Positions 14,790 through 15,016 of a stretch of DNA of 15,016 nucleotides are shown here, in pieces. The stretch spans positions 1 through 15,016 of the forward strand of contig JAITAZ010000169.1 in NCBI GenBank assembly GCA_031283825.1, read 5' to 3'. The notes under the pieces are model-generated. The model searched no databases, was not told the DNA's origin, and was given only the letters and a program-made list of their open reading frames with translations. Numbering within the stretch: position 1 is the first letter of the stretch; each line of letters begins with the position of its first letter. This DNA comes from Planctomycetaceae bacterium. Its GTDB lineage: Bacteria; Planctomycetota; Planctomycetia; Pirellulales; Thermoguttaceae. A program made the position numbers and the translations under genes.

Positions 14790-15016
14790 TTACCTGCGCC
14801 GCGATTTTGTTTTGGAGTCATTGGGATCTCCGTTGAGTAAATCAATAAAATCGCATAGAGGAATTCCTCCGAAGCGTCCGTTTAGATAATCTTCTTCGTA
14901 CAATGAATTCGGAGGAATTTTAAACTCTGCGAAATTAGTTAATCGACTTGAAAAATTCGCGTTCTTGTCCATAAACCAAACTTGATCGCGACGTAATAAT
15001 TTTTTACGCAACGGAT
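14790..15016 (-). CDS. AAA-family ATPase, C-terminal end (cut by window edge)
   Basis: The minus strand is open from the right edge to a stop at 14790-14792, giving about 75 residues. The tail LLRRDQVWFMDKN, then LTNFAEFKIPPNSLYEEDYLNGRFGGIPL, is the typical end of OLD/ABC-like AAA ATPases (COG1106 type, AAA_15/AAA_21). There the RRDQIWF...EKDYL-GKYGAIP pattern recurs. These proteins often sit with a small partner nuclease or RloB-like gene and are linked with phage defence or abortive infection. The ATPase core lies outside the window. The last residues (KTKSRRR) are basic. A short frame overlaps the end, but no clear partner gene follows. The family is likely; the role is not shown here. 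Confidence 0.75.
   Translation of the reverse strand, partial: PLRKKLLRRDQVWFMDKNANFSSRLTNFAEFKIPPNSLYEEDYLNGRFGGIPLCDFIDLLNGDPNDSKTKSRRR

Noticed and set aside
14645..14845. 66-residue minus-strand frame listed as a gene candidate
   Set aside because: Its C-terminal third is translated from the dispersed repeat and its N-terminal part overlaps the ATPase gene. It is kept only as a possible gene stump in the findings.

Overview
This is a low-GC bacterial window carrying housekeeping, membrane and signalling genes separated by unusually long, repeat-rich intergenic gaps. The best guess for the host is a Planctomycetota-type bacterium. The guess rests on a secreted DUF1573 protein of the HDFG-V-G...TN...SC-C type, a phosphotransferase of a kind I associate with planctomycetes, an Hsp70 without a lid, and a general lack of Shine-Dalgarno sequences. 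It is inferred from protein style and is not proven.

Layout, left to right. (1) The left edge holds the start of an AAA-ATPase-like accessory gene on the minus strand (1-452). (2) A tRNA-Arg(ACG) lies at 643-716. (3) A large chemoreceptor (1219-3306) follows. (4) A repeat-filled gap (3307-3961) leads to a solitary Hsp70-family protein (3962-5545) with a strong hairpin after it. (5) A degenerate aminoglycoside-phosphotransferase-fold protein (5935-7098) and then tgt, queuine/preQ1 tRNA-ribosyltransferase (7496-8599), complete the plus-strand genes. (6) After a convergent, hairpin-rich gap, three minus-strand genes run in tandem: a CNNM/CorC-type CBS membrane protein (14089-12671), a CPA2 cation/proton antiporter with two RCK_C domains (12508-10205) and a DUF1573 exported protein (10166-9027). 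The last two are only 38 bp apart and probably co-transcribed. (7) The right edge holds the C-terminus of a second AAA ATPase on the minus strand (14790-15016), of the type often found in defence-like islands.

The genes are mostly ordinary; the striking content is between them. A 12-bp motif, GTGAACGGTTAC and close variants, occurs ten times, always intergenic. In several places two inverted copies bracket a palindromic interior, and the interior differs: a short AT-rich spacer (481-539, 3423-3480), a GAGACGC palindrome pair (3423-3632), or a long hairpin built of 9-bp GGGGACNNN units (7152-7384 and, inverted, 14344-14648). This looks like a modular, non-coding, MITE/REP-like repeat family that has spread through the gaps. 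Two further inverted repeats (8641-8712 and 8724-8925) fill the tgt/DUF1573 convergent gap.

Functionally the complete genes cover chemosensing, protein folding, tRNA modification and ion homeostasis. No complete defence or biosynthetic system is visible, but both window edges cut through accessory ATPase genes.
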